Source: Streptomyces akebiae (GTDB taxonomy: Bacteria > Actinomycetota > Actinomycetes > Streptomycetales > Streptomycetaceae). Taken from it: a DNA stretch of 64,000 nucleotides. The stretch spans positions 6,386,001-6,450,000 of the forward strand of contig NZ_CP080647.1 in assembly GCF_019599145.1 (NCBI RefSeq), in the 5' to 3' direction. Positions 16,239 to 25,141 of the stretch are shown piece after piece (the first letter of the stretch is position 1; each line of letters begins with the position of its first letter). The notes beneath the pieces are model-generated. The model made no database searches. It saw nothing but the letters and a program-made list of their open reading frames with translations, and was not told the origin of the DNA. The position numbers and the translations under genes were made by a program.

Positions 16239-17684
16239 GTGGACGGCAACGGGATCGGTGACGGGTTCGGCGGCGTCGGCGGCGGCAACGGCGGCGGCAT
16301 CGGTCGAGGGCGCGCGAACGGGAACGGGAACGACGTCGGGAACGGCGTCGGGAACGACGTCGGTAATGGTGCAGGTAATGGGGCCGGTAATGGTGCTGGG
16401 AACGGCGTCGGTCTCGGGCGTACCGCCGGAGTGGCCGGGGTGAATCTGCTCGCGTTGCGCAGTCACAACGGGGCGGTGGTTCTGGATCTGCTGCGCAGGG
16501 CCGGGGCGGCCGGGATAAGCCGGCTGGAGCTGGCCGATCGGACCGGGCTCACGCCGCAGGCCGTCAGCAAGATCACTGCCCGGCTGCGTGCGGACGGGCT
16601 GGTGACGGAGGCGGGGTACCGGGCATCCACCGGCGGCAAGCCCCGCACCGTACTGCGGCTCGTGCCCGACGCCGGGCACGCGGTCGGCCTCCACCTCGAC
16701 CGCGACGAGCTCAGGGCCGTGCTCTGCGATCTGACCGGCGCGGTCGTCGCCCGGCGACGGGCCCCGCTGGACCTGGGTGCCGGGGCGGACAACGTGGTCG
16801 AGGGCGCGGCGCGCGAGGTGGAGGCGCTGTTGGCCGGGGCGAGTGAAGGGCCGGGTGGGGCGAGCGCCGCTTATCGGGGCGGTACCGGGGGCGGTGCGGT
16901 TCCCCAGCCCTGGTACGGGGCAGGGCACGGTGCCGAGTCGTTCGAGTCCGGTGCCGCTCCCGCCGCCGATCCCGCCGCCGACACGGCATCCGCACCCGAT
17001 CCCCGCCGCCCCCCTCTCCTCCCCGTCCTCGGTGTCGGAGTCGCCCTGCCCGGGCCTCTCGATCACCTGCACGGTGTGCTGCACCGGGTCACCGGGTTCC
17101 CCGAGTGGGACGGGTTTCCGTTGCGGGCGGCGCTGGCGCGGCGGCTGGGGGTGCCGGTGGTGGTGGACAAGGACACCAACGCGGCGGCCCTGGGGCTCGC
17201 GGCGGCCGCCGGGGCGCACGGGTCCTTCGCCTATCTCCACCTCGGTACGGGACTGGGCGCCGGGCTCGTGATCAACGGCGCCGTCCACCGGGGTGCCCGG
17301 ACCCGGGCCGGGGAGTTCGGGCACCAGGTCGTCCAGCTGGACGGGCCGATGTGCGAGTGCGGGAACCGGGGGTGCGTCGAGGCGCTGTGCCTCGCCGCGG
17401 TGGCGCGGGGGGACGTGGAGGAGGCGGCGCGCGTGCTCGGGACGGCGGTCGCCAACCTCGTGGGGCTCCTCGACATCGAGCTCGTGCTGTTGGGCGGGCG
17501 CACGATCGAGGCCCAGCCCGAGGTGTTCGTGCGGGGCGTCGGGTTCGTGCTGGACGAGTGGGCTCGGCTGCAGGGAGAGGATCCGGCTGTGCCGGTGCGC
17601 ATTGCCGGGGGCGGGGCGTCGGGGGTGGCGGAGGGGGCGGCTCAGTTGCTGCTCGCGCCGTTGTTCGGGCGGGAGGACGGGTGA
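16239..17684 (+). CDS. ROK family (NagC/XylR-type) transcriptional regulator
   Basis: A 481-residue protein. Residues ~1-65 are a low-complexity Gly/Asn tail built from repeats of GNGVGND/GNGAGNGA. Residues 75-130 are a winged helix-turn-helix (GISRLELADRTGLTPQAVSKI). The rest is the ROK sugar-kinase-like fold with ATP-binding GVGVALPGP, DKDTNAAALG, and the zinc motif CECGNRGCVEAL. A Pro/Ala/Gly-rich insert (~195-255) interrupts the ROK fold. Length exceeds the usual ~400 because of tail and insert. A later start near VNLLALR (16441) is possible. It likely controls the divergent oxidoreductase operon. Confidence 0.85.
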   Translation: MDGNGIGDGFGGVGGGNGGGIGRGRANGNGNDVGNGVGNDVGNGAGNGAGNGAGNGVGLGRTAGVAGVNLLALRSHNGAVVLDLLRRAGAAGISRLELADRTGLTPQAVSKITARLRADGLVTEAGYRASTGGKPRTVLRLVPDAGHAVGLHLDRDELRAVLCDLTGAVVARRRAPLDLGAGADNVVEGAAREVEALLAGASEGPGGASAAYRGGTGGGAVPQPWYGAGHGAESFESGAAPAADPAADTASAPDPRRPPLLPVLGVGVALPGPLDHLHGVLHRVTGFPEWDGFPLRAALARRLGVPVVVDKDTNAAALGLAAAAGAHGSFAYLHLGTGLGAGLVINGAVHRGARTRAGEFGHQVVQLDGPMCECGNRGCVEALCLAAVARGDVEEAARVLGTAVANLVGLLDIELVLLGGRTIEAQPEVFVRGVGFVLDEWARLQGEDPAVPVRIAGGGASGVAEGAAQLLLAPLFGREDG

Positions 17685-18025
17685 GATGGGGCCGGGGCGC
17701 GGGGCGCGGGGCGCGGGGGGCTCCGGTGTGCGGGGGGCCGGGTGTGCGGGGGCCCGGGTGCGCGCGGGGGCGCCTTGGGGGACGGGTTGGTGGGCGGCTG
17801 CGGGTTTGCGGGGGGTTGCTCGCGCAGTTCCCCGCGCCCCTGAAAGACGGGGCGGGCCCCGGCCTTGAAAGCGGGCCCCAGCTTCCCGCGCCCCTGAGAC
17901 CGGTCGTCACCCGTGTCCTGAGTGAGCCGGCGCTGCGCTGATCGAGCGGAGATTCGGGCCTGATCCCATCGCCCCAGGGCGTGGCGGGGCTTCCCCGCGC
18001 GGGTGAGTGGCATGGTCATGTGTTC
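17685..18025. repeat. Intergenic stretch with dispersed element, copy 2
   Basis: 340 bases without a gene. At 17819-17845 lies CTCGCGCAGTTCCCCGCGCC followed by CCTGAAAG, a copy of the dispersed element. A partial second copy (TTCCCGCGCCCCTGAGA) sits near 17882. The 5' part is G-rich low-complexity sequence. The element lies between same-strand genes here, consistent with a terminator for the ROK gene. Confidence 0.75.
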
Positions 18026-18886
18026 ATGCGACTGTGTACATGCCTGACCCTTGCCCTAGCCGCCGCAGGCGCGCTCGTCAGTGGTCCCGCGGCGGCGGCG
18101 CCCGCGCCCGAGGCGGACCCGCGGCGGCCCAGCTGCGTCGGTGACGACAGCGGCGCCTTCCCCATCCGGGCCCGGATCCGCGGCGGCCCCGCCACCTACG
18201 TCGCCGGCGGCGGCTTCCACACCTGGGCGGTGGAGCTCACCAACACCACCTCCCGGACCTGCGGGAACATCCACCCGGTGGTCGTGCTGGTCGACGACGC
18301 GCGCACCCTGAAGCGGACACAGCCGCAGCTGGAGTTCTACGACGACGCCGAGGGCACCACCTCCCGGCCGGTGACTTTCGAACGGACCGACGCGGACGAA
18401 CTGGTCGGCGTTCTCGGCGGGGACGGGGACGGCGGCGGAACCGGTTTCGCCGTGCCGCCCGGCCGCACCCTCGCCGTCAAAGTCCGCCTCTCCCTCACCT
18501 CCGACGCGGCCGTGCCGAACGAGGTCGTGGCGAAGGCGGCCGTGGTCGAGCGACGCGGTGACGACGGCACGTGGGTGGGGGAGTCGAACGACTACCGCTT
18601 CCGGATCACCGACGGGGAGGAGGAGGGGGCGGAGGCCGACCAGGACGGCGGCGGCGCGGCGAAGGAGGGCGGTGGCGCGGCGAAAGAGGGCGGTGGCGCG
18701 GCGAAGGAGGGGGGCGGCCGCGAGGCGAAAGAGGGCGGCGGCGCGGCCGTACCCGCCGAGCGGCGGCCGTACCCCGACGAACTGGCCGCCTCGGGTATGC
18801 GCGCTGCCCTCCCCTACGTGACCGGACTCCTGCTCCTGGCCGTCGGCGGCCTCCTGACGGCGACGGTCCGCAGACGAGCCCGTTGA
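18026..18886 (+). CDS. Secreted cell-wall-anchored protein with LAASG sorting-like motif
   Basis: A 286-residue surface protein. A signal peptide spans residues 1-25 (MRLCTCLTLALAAAGALVSG...AAAA). A beta-rich domain (~35-200) shows ITD-like extracellular folds and two Cys. A repeat tail of GGGAAKE units follows (~residues 207-240). The end is ELAASG, a hydrophobic helix and RRRAR, the layout of a sortase substrate; LAASG is one residue from the LAXTG class E signal. The ATG at 18026 gives a proper signal peptide. A class E sortase is encoded at 11399. Binding function unknown. Confidence 0.75.
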   Translation: MRLCTCLTLALAAAGALVSGPAAAAPAPEADPRRPSCVGDDSGAFPIRARIRGGPATYVAGGGFHTWAVELTNTTSRTCGNIHPVVVLVDDARTLKRTQPQLEFYDDAEGTTSRPVTFERTDADELVGVLGGDGDGGGTGFAVPPGRTLAVKVRLSLTSDAAVPNEVVAKAAVVERRGDDGTWVGESNDYRFRITDGEEEGAEADQDGGGAAKEGGGAAKEGGGAAKEGGGREAKEGGGAAVPAERRPYPDELAASGMRAALPYVTGLLLLAVGGLLTATVRRRAR

Positions 18887-19033
18887 CCGCCACGCCCGCC
18901 CCCTGGTCCTGCCCCCCTGGCCCCGCCCCCTGCCCGCCACCCACACCCCCGCTGACCTGAAGCAACCCCAATCTCAGCGGCCAAGATCGGCCTCCTCTTT
19001 TCGGCCAGGGCTCACTAGGGTGGGTCGGACCCC

Positions 19034-19058
19034 GACGTACGGATGTACGGACGTACGG
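19034..19058. repeat. Clustered GTACGG direct repeats in the HAD gene leader
   Basis: ACGTACGG, ATGTACGG and ACGTACGG follow each other closely 35-60 bases before the HAD gene start. They form overlapping direct repeats and small palindromes. Regulatory role unproven. Confidence 0.45.
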
Positions 19059-19091
19059 CAGGTATCGACAGAGGCCGGCAGGAGATCGCAC

Positions 19092-19871
19092 ATGGCAGAG
19101 CGCAAGCCCATCGAGTCGTGGCTCACCGACATGGACGGGGTGCTCATCCATGAGGGCGTGCCGATCCCCGGCGCCGACGCCTTCATAAAGAAGCTCCGCG
19201 ACTCCGGCCGCCCCTTCCTGGTGCTCACCAACAACTCGATCTACACCCCGCGCGACCTGCACGCCCGCCTCTCCCGCATGGGCCTGGACGTGCCCGTGGA
19301 GAACATCTGGACCTCCGCCCTCGCGACCGCGCAGTTCCTGGACGACCAGCGGCCCGGCGGCACGGCGTACGTCATCGGCGAGGCGGGCCTGACGACCGCG
19401 CTGCACGACATCGGGTACGTCCTCACCGACCACGAGCCCGACTACGTCGTCCTGGGCGAGACGCGTACCTACTCCTTCGAGGCCATGACGAAGGCGGTCC
19501 GGCTGATCAACGACGGCGCCCGGTTCATCGCCACCAACCCGGACGAGACCGGCCCCTCGGCCGAGGGCGCGCTGCCCGCGACCGGAGCCGTGGCCGCGCT
19601 GATCACCAAGGCGACCGGGAAGAAGCCCTACTTCGCGGGCAAGCCCAATCCCCTGATGATGCGCACCGGCCTCAACACGATCGGCGCGCACTCCGAGACC
19701 AGCGCGATGATCGGCGACCGGATGGACACCGACGTCCTCGCGGGCATCGAGGCCGGGATGGAGACCTTCCTCGTCCTCACCGGTCTGACGACCCCCGAGC
19801 AGATCGAGAAGTTCCCCTACCGCCCCTCGACGGTCGTGAACTCGATCGCGGATCTCGTGGACCGCGTCTGA
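19092..19871 (+). CDS. HAD-IIA (NagD-like) sugar-phosphate phosphatase
   Basis: A 259-residue cytosolic phosphatase of HAD subfamily IIA. Motif I is LTDMDGVLIHEG (nucleophile D13, acid D15), motif II LVLTNNS, the C2 cap occupies ~residues 75-190 with YVVLGE, the motif III lysine is in the AGKPNPLMM region, and motif IV is MIGDRMDTDV. AGGAGAT lies upstream of the ATG. Such enzymes dephosphorylate sugar or nucleoside phosphates and often have a housekeeping role. It stands alone, with no clear operon partner. Confidence 0.92.
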   Translation: MAERKPIESWLTDMDGVLIHEGVPIPGADAFIKKLRDSGRPFLVLTNNSIYTPRDLHARLSRMGLDVPVENIWTSALATAQFLDDQRPGGTAYVIGEAGLTTALHDIGYVLTDHEPDYVVLGETRTYSFEAMTKAVRLINDGARFIATNPDETGPSAEGALPATGAVAALITKATGKKPYFAGKPNPLMMRTGLNTIGAHSETSAMIGDRMDTDVLAGIEAGMETFLVLTGLTTPEQIEKFPYRPSTVVNSIADLVDRV

Positions 19872-20001
19872 TCCTCGGGCGAGGCCGCTGAGACGCTCGG
19901 CCGCATAAACCCCCTGACACCCGTACGGAGCAGCAGGGGCGCCTCCCCGGATGCGTCCCGGCGTTCGGCGGGGGAGTCTCGGGTGTGTCTGGAGGTTCAC
20001 C

Positions 20002-20832
20002 ATGGGCTCAGTACGAGTCACTCTCTGTGCCGGGGCGGTGGTCGCGGCGGCGGTGGCCGCGTGGGCGCCCTCGGCTCACGCGACGGACTCGGGGAACGTC
20101 TCGGGGAAAGTCTCGCGGAAAGTCTCGGGGAACGTGTCGGTGGTGCCGTCCTCACCGGCCCCCGGCACCGACATCCAGGTGCGGGCCAGGGGCTGCGGCG
20201 GGAGGACGGGAACGGCCGCCTCGACCGCGTTCGTCACGGACGCGCGGCTCACCCAGATCACCGGCAGGACCCCCGGCACGCTCGCCGGGGAGACCCGCGT
20301 CCGCTCCTCGCTCGATCCCGGCACCTACGAGGTGCGGGTCACCTGCGACGGCAGGCAGGACAAGATCACGAGCACGATCGCGGTCGGCGACGGGAAGCCC
20401 ACGTCGGGCACGAGACCCCCGACGGCCGAGCCGTCGCGGTCCGGACCGGCGCGGCCCGGACCGGCGTCGACCGAATCGGCGTCGACCGAACCGCACCTGA
20501 CCGAACCGCACTCGACCGACCCGCAGTCGACGGCCGACCGGCCGGCCGGCGAGCGACCGGCCGGCGAGCGGTCGGCCGATCGGCGGCCCTCGTCACCCTC
20601 CTCCCCGGTCGCCCCCGTCCGCGCGGGCGGCGGTGGAGCGGCGGCCCAGCTCGCGGCGGCCGATCCGGTGGACGCGCGGGGCTCGGACGACCCGGCCAAC
20701 TCCATGGACGACGCCCGGCACACCGGTCCCGGCGCCCGCCACGCGGTGGTCGGCCTGGTCCTCGCCGGGGTCGCGGCGGTGGCGGTCGTGGCGCGTGGCG
20801 CGCGCCGGGGCCGCGATCGCCGCACGGAGTAG
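20002..20832 (+). CDS. Secreted, C-terminally membrane-anchored Pro/Ser/Thr-rich protein
   Basis: A 276-residue exported protein with a signal peptide (residues 1-27, ending AHA), a short NVSGKVSRKVSGNVS repeat, and an Ig-like domain at ~45-130 with two Cys (GCGG and VTCDG). A long S/T/P/E-rich stalk contains ESASTEPHLTEPHSTDPQST-type repeats. It ends with a C-terminal helix and RRGRDRRTE. GGAGG precedes the ATG. No canonical LPXTG is seen; ARHTG before the helix is the nearest match. The next gene, ten bases on, is a class F sortase, so it is the likely substrate or partner. Confidence 0.7.
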   Translation: MGSVRVTLCAGAVVAAAVAAWAPSAHATDSGNVSGKVSRKVSGNVSVVPSSPAPGTDIQVRARGCGGRTGTAASTAFVTDARLTQITGRTPGTLAGETRVRSSLDPGTYEVRVTCDGRQDKITSTIAVGDGKPTSGTRPPTAEPSRSGPARPGPASTESASTEPHLTEPHSTDPQSTADRPAGERPAGERSADRRPSSPSSPVAPVRAGGGGAAAQLAAADPVDARGSDDPANSMDDARHTGPGARHAVVGLVLAGVAAVAVVARGARRGRDRRTE

Positions 20833-20841
20833 GGGGTCGCC

Positions 20842-21570
20842 GTGTACGGACGGGACTATTCCGACAACGGCAGCGCCAGCGGCAACGGCAACGGTGGCGA
20901 AGGCCGGTTCGGGGGAGGGTCCGGCGGCGGGACCGGTCGCGTCATCGCCGGTGTCGCGTGGGCCGTACTGCTGCTCGGGCTGTGGCTGTGGGGCCGCGAG
21001 GTCACCGGCGTACGGCCGGGCAGCTCCGCGCCGACGACCGGAGACGTGGCCGCCGTGGGGCGGCCCGCCGAGGCCGAACTGCCGCCCGCCGCCGAGCCGT
21101 TGAGAGGTGCGCGGCCACAGCGGCTGGACATCCCCTCGATGGGCGTGCAGGCGCCGGTGGTGGCACGCGGCCTCGACCGGGACGGGGCGGTCGAACCGCC
21201 GTCCTACGCCCAGCCGGGCGTCGTCGGCTGGTACGCGGGCGGTGCGCGTCCCGGTGCGACGGGTGCCGCGTTGTTCGTCGGGCACGTCGACACCGAGACC
21301 CGGCCGGCCGTCTTCTACAAACTGAGCGCGCTGCGCGTCGGCGAGAAGATCCGGGTGGCCCGCAGCGACGGCCGGATGGCCGAGTTCACCGTGGACGACG
21401 TCCAGGTCATGGGCCGCGACGAGTTCGACGCCCGACAGGCCTACGGCGTACGGCAGTCCGGGCGCGCCGAGCTCCGACTCGTCACCTGCGGCGGCACTTT
21501 CGACAAGGCGAGCCGCACCTACACGGCGAATGTCGTCGTCAACGCCTACCTGAGCGGAACGGGACCCTGA
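20842..21570 (+). CDS. Class F sortase
   Basis: A 242-residue membrane transpeptidase. A Gly/Asn-rich cytoplasmic leader is followed by one helix (~residues 33-50) and the sortase barrel. The catalytic residues are H148 in LFVGHVDTE, C216 in RLVTCGGTF and R225 in SRTYTANV. VGHVD and VTCGG are typical of actinobacterial class F. A GTG start follows the surface protein gene by nine bases, so the two form an operon. It probably attaches that protein to the cell wall; which signal it reads is unknown. Confidence 0.92.
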   Translation: MYGRDYSDNGSASGNGNGGEGRFGGGSGGGTGRVIAGVAWAVLLLGLWLWGREVTGVRPGSSAPTTGDVAAVGRPAEAELPPAAEPLRGARPQRLDIPSMGVQAPVVARGLDRDGAVEPPSYAQPGVVGWYAGGARPGATGAALFVGHVDTETRPAVFYKLSALRVGEKIRVARSDGRMAEFTVDDVQVMGRDEFDARQAYGVRQSGRAELRLVTCGGTFDKASRTYTANVVVNAYLSGTGP

Positions 21571-22081
21571 CCGACACAGCGCCTTGAAAGCGCTGTGAGA
21601 GCCCGAACTCCGTCCGCGCGCAAGGGACTTTGACCGGAAAGAGACCAACGCGGCGGCCTCGGTGGTACAGGACCGCGGCGCCGTGTATACGGCGTGCTCC
21701 CGGCCCGGTCGGCGACCCGCTCCCCCCGGGGTCGCCGACCGGGCCGGTCCTCGACCGCGGGTGCCCGGGCCGCGGGAGTAACCCGGCACCGACGCGGGAG
21801 GTCTGGGGGTGAGGAGCCCGCGCAAGGGTGTGAGGGGCCGGTGGCGGGGGCCGTTCGACTGCGACTCTAGAGCGTGGGGGCGTCACCGGCTAGAGGTTGT
21901 TTGACGCCAAGTCGACAGACCGTCACTCTCTGTCATGGGGTCAGGTGGTGGCGGTACGGGGGTGCTCCGGGCCCTGTCTCCCTGGGTGTTGGCGCTCGGC
22001 GGGTGGTGACGACCTCGTGGGTGAGGCGGGACTTATGTCAGGATTGGGGCTTACGACACGGTGCACCCAAGGGGGAGTTGG
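21571..22081. other. Intergenic stretch between sortase F and cslZ
   Basis: 510 bases without a supportable gene. It contains GAAAGCGCTGT just after the sortase stop, the large hairpin at 21700-21747, and a G-rich leader before cslZ. The last ~100 bases probably hold the cslZ promoter. Confidence 0.6.
21700..21747. terminator. Strong 19-bp stem hairpin
   Basis: Two 19-base arms (CCGGCCCGGTCGGCGACCC and its exact complement) flank a 10-base C-rich loop. There is no T-run, as usual in Streptomyces. It lies 130 bases after the sortase F stop and is the likely terminator of that operon. Confidence 0.8.
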
Positions 22082-23104
22082 ATGTACGGCAGTAGGGGGG
22101 CCGGGGTTCGGGCGTCCGTGGCGGTGGTGGGGGTGGCGTTACTGCTCGCCGGTTGTTCCGGGGGGGACGACGGTGACGGCGAGAAGGACCGGGCCTCCGG
22201 TTCCGGCATCACCCAACAGCCGAACGGCACGGACCCGTTCTGGGTCAATCCGGAGGGGAACGCGGCGGCGCAGGTCGCCGCCTACGAGAAGGCCGGCAAG
22301 GACAAGGACGCCAAGCTGATCCGCCGGATCGCCGAGCAGCCGACCGGCGAGTGGATAGGCCCGGAGAACCCGGAGCAGGAGGCGAAGGGCTTCACCGAGG
22401 CCGCGGAGAAGGCCGACCGGGACGCGGTCCTCGTCCTCTACAACATCCCGCACCGCGACTGCGGCCAGTACTCCGGCGGCGGCGCGGCCGACGGGGACGC
22501 GTACCGGGCGTGGATCGACGGCGTGGCCCGGGGCATCGGGGACCGTCCGGCCACGATCGTCCTGGAGCCCGACGCGGTGCTCCACGTGGTGGACGGCTGT
22601 ACGCCCGAGGAGTTCCACGAGGAGCGGTACGACCTGTTGACGGGCGCGATCGAGACGCTGGGCGCGCTGGAGAACACGAAGGTGTACCTGGACGCGGGCA
22701 ACGCGGGCTGGGGCGACCCCGAGGAGATCTACGACCCCCTCAAGTGGGCAGGCGTCGAACAGGCCGACGGATTCGCCGTCAACGTCTCGAACTTCTACAC
22801 CACCGAGGACTCCATCGCGTACGGCAAGCAGCTCTCCTCGAAGATCGGGGACAAGCCCTTCGTCATCGACACCAGCCGCAACGGCAACGGCCCCTGGAAC
22901 GAGGGCGACGAGGACGAACGCTGGTGCAATCCGCCGGGGCGGGCCCTCGGGGAGTCCCCGACGACGAAGACCGCGGACCCGTTGGTGGACGCGTATCTGT
23001 GGGTGAAGCGTCCGGGTGAGTCCGACGGTGAGTGCAAGGGCGGGCCCAAGGCGGGCCAGTGGTGGCCGGAGTACGCGCTGGACCTGGCGAAGGCGTCCGG
23101 CTGA
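22082..23104 (+). CDS. cslZ: GH6 family endoglucanase lipoprotein, CslZ-like
   Basis: A 340-residue lipoprotein. The lipobox LLAGC has C25 and is followed by an acidic linker. The GH6 fold carries LYNIPHRDCGQYS (D126 region, catalytic acid), TIVLEPDAVLH (D164), the FAVNVSNFYTT strand, VIDTSRNGNGP and RWCNPPGRALGE. The final WPEYALDLAKAS is typical of GH6. GH6 enzymes cleave beta-1,4-glucans. It converges on the cslA-glxA operon, matching the Streptomyces order where cslZ acts with CslA and GlxA in making tip glycan. The long leader upstream suggests independent transcription. Confidence 0.9.
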   Translation: MYGSRGAGVRASVAVVGVALLLAGCSGGDDGDGEKDRASGSGITQQPNGTDPFWVNPEGNAAAQVAAYEKAGKDKDAKLIRRIAEQPTGEWIGPENPEQEAKGFTEAAEKADRDAVLVLYNIPHRDCGQYSGGGAADGDAYRAWIDGVARGIGDRPATIVLEPDAVLHVVDGCTPEEFHEERYDLLTGAIETLGALENTKVYLDAGNAGWGDPEEIYDPLKWAGVEQADGFAVNVSNFYTTEDSIAYGKQLSSKIGDKPFVIDTSRNGNGPWNEGDEDERWCNPPGRALGESPTTKTADPLVDAYLWVKRPGESDGECKGGPKAGQWWPEYALDLAKASG

Positions 23105-23122
23105 CGGCCCGGTGAGGGCTTC

Positions 23123-23168
23123 TCGCGCAGTTCCCCGCGCCCCTGGAGGGGTGCGGGGAACTGCGCGA
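23123..23168. terminator. Palindromic copy 3 of the dispersed element, bidirectional terminator
   Basis: TCGCGCAGTTCCCCGCGCC with CCT and its near-exact inverse GGGGTGCGGGGAACTGCGCGA form a ~20-bp stem with a 3-base loop. It lies midway between the converging stops of cslZ (23104) and glxA (23204), so it can stop transcription from both sides. Confidence 0.85.
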
Positions 23169-23203
23169 CCAGCCCCCACGCACCCGCACCCGAGATCGAA
23201 CCC

Positions 23204-25141
23204 CTACGGGACCTTTACCCACCGTGCCTCGCTCGGCGTGCCCGCGTCGTCCGTCACGAACAGCATGTACCAGCCCGACTGCACCAGATTCCGGTTCTTC
23301 GGCACGGTCACCGTGATCTCGTCCCCGGTCACCTCGAAGTCCACCTCGATCGACTTCTGGTCCACATCGGTCACATGCGTCGACGCACTCGGCCGGATCA
23401 GCCGCGCCGACTCGATCGACGACCCGTGCCGCGTACCGAACGTCGTCTTCCCGCCCCGCGCGACCGTCTTCGGCCCTCCGGTCAGCGTCGGCCGCGCGTC
23501 CTGGAAGAGATACGGCGGCGTGTAGATCTCGATCCGCTGCTCGAACTCCCCCGGCTTGGTGTTGGCCTTGTCGGAGTACAGGGAGTCCGACCCGAAGAAC
23601 ACGACCCGGCCGTCCGGCAGCAGGATCGACCCGGAGTGGTAGTTCCGGCCCACCAGGGGGTCGGCCACCCGGCGCATCTCGCCCGTCTTCGCGTCGTACA
23701 GCCGCGCTTCGAGGATGTTCGAGTCGCCGCGCCCGCGGTAGTCCTCCGAGCCACCGGAGATGAGGACCGTGTCGTCGGGCAGGATCGAGGCCTGCGGGTA
23801 CCGCGTGCCCTTCGCCAGCCGCGGCCCGTCCACGAACCGCGGCCGGTCGTCCAGCAGATCGATCACCCGGGTCCGCTTGCTGGACCGCTCCGACTCACCG
23901 ACCCCGCCCCCGCCGATGACCATGTACGTCTCGTCCTGCGCCGGAGGCAGCAGCACGGTCCCGGCGGTCTCCAGCAGCTTGCTGTCGCTCATACCGGGGA
24001 CCTTGGTGAACTTGTTGCTCCTCAGGTCCCAGATCCCGGGGTCCCGCCCGATGTCGTCCGGGCCGTACCCCGCGTTGGCGCCCGAGTAGAACAGCTTGCC
24101 GTTCTGCATCAGGGAGATCGCGGGATAGGTCGGGAACTGCTGGACGCCCTTGGTGTACGTCCACTTCCTGGTCTCGGGGTCGTAGATCTCGTTCTTGCCC
24201 GGGACCAGCTGCCCGATCTCGTCGAGGCCGGACAGCGACAGGACGGTGCCGTCCGACAGGGTCGTCAGCGTCGGGTACCAGCGCGCCTCGTTCATCGGGT
24301 CGACCTTGATGTACTTCTCGGCGACCGGATCGAACTCGTAGGCGTCCTTGATCCCCTGGAAGTCCTTCTTGTCGAGGGCGAGTTTCTGCGCGATGCCGTA
24401 CGTGTTCCGCGCGTCCTCGCCCTTCAGGCCGACGACCTTGTAGTTGTCCTCCGTTCCCGTCTCGTACCTCTTGCCGCTGCGCTCGGCCTCGACATAGGCG
24501 CGGGCGATCCCCGGCTTGTTGCCGGTGAACCTGCCGGTGTCGGGGTCGAAGGTCTTGACGGCCTTCTTGAGCTCGACGGTGTCCTTGAGGACGAACGTCT
24601 TGCCGTTCGCCTTGCCGACGAACCTGGTCCCCGCCTTCAGCTTCATCCCCTTGTCGGGGTTCTCGTTGTGGATGATCATCAGGCCGCCGGCCTTGGTGAC
24701 ATCCCCCTTCAGCTTCTCGTAGCGCTTGGTGCCGCCGGCGATCAGCAGATTGCCGTTGGACAGCTGGGTGTGCCCCGTGCAGAACAGGTCGGCCGGGGTC
24801 GGCACCCGCTTGATCGTCTGCTTCACCGGATCCCAGACACGGGTGTCGAACTTCTTCTTGTCGAAGTTCTCGGCGTCGTTCCCCGAGCCCGCGATCAGCA
24901 GGATCTTGCCGGTGTGCAGCAGCGCGGCGTGGATGGTGTTCTGCCGGTACTTCTCCGGGAACTCCACGATCTGCCAGTGGCCGTTGTCCGCCTTGTACTC
25001 GGGTCTGCTGATCTTGTACTCGTGGTACTTCTCGGTACTGAAGCGGTACACCCACGGCCCGTTCATCCCGGCGAGCGCGAGGACCACCGCCGCGCCGATC
25101 GCCAGGCGACGGGCGCGGCGGCGGCCTGCACGGTCCTTCAT
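23204..25141 (-). CDS. glxA: Mono-copper radical oxidase GlxA
   Basis: A 645-residue membrane-anchored extracellular oxidase of the galactose-oxidase/glyoxal-oxidase family. An N-terminal helix (~residues 11-27) is followed by a kelch propeller and a C-terminal Ig-like domain (DUF1929). All cofactor residues are present: C121 and Y289 (Cys-Tyr cross-link), W288 stacked on it, Y501-H502 and H589 as copper ligands. Length equals S. lividans GlxA. Its ATG overlaps the cslA stop by four bases. GlxA is needed for deposition of the CslA glycan at hyphal tips and for pellet morphology in S. lividans. Confidence 0.97.
   Translation of the reverse strand: MKDRAGRRRARRLAIGAAVVLALAGMNGPWVYRFSTEKYHEYKISRPEYKADNGHWQIVEFPEKYRQNTIHAALLHTGKILLIAGSGNDAENFDKKKFDTRVWDPVKQTIKRVPTPADLFCTGHTQLSNGNLLIAGGTKRYEKLKGDVTKAGGLMIIHNENPDKGMKLKAGTRFVGKANGKTFVLKDTVELKKAVKTFDPDTGRFTGNKPGIARAYVEAERSGKRYETGTEDNYKVVGLKGEDARNTYGIAQKLALDKKDFQGIKDAYEFDPVAEKYIKVDPMNEARWYPTLTTLSDGTVLSLSGLDEIGQLVPGKNEIYDPETRKWTYTKGVQQFPTYPAISLMQNGKLFYSGANAGYGPDDIGRDPGIWDLRSNKFTKVPGMSDSKLLETAGTVLLPPAQDETYMVIGGGGVGESERSSKRTRVIDLLDDRPRFVDGPRLAKGTRYPQASILPDDTVLISGGSEDYRGRGDSNILEARLYDAKTGEMRRVADPLVGRNYHSGSILLPDGRVVFFGSDSLYSDKANTKPGEFEQRIEIYTPPYLFQDARPTLTGGPKTVARGGKTTFGTRHGSSIESARLIRPSASTHVTDVDQKSIEVDFEVTGDEITVTVPKNRNLVQSGWYMLFVTDDAGTPSEARWVKVP

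Noticed and set aside
15094..16443. A 449-codon plus-strand frame opposite the oxidoreductase
   Set aside because: Its composition is Gly/Val/Ala/Gln/Asp-rich without motifs, a mirror of codon bias of the true minus-strand gene.
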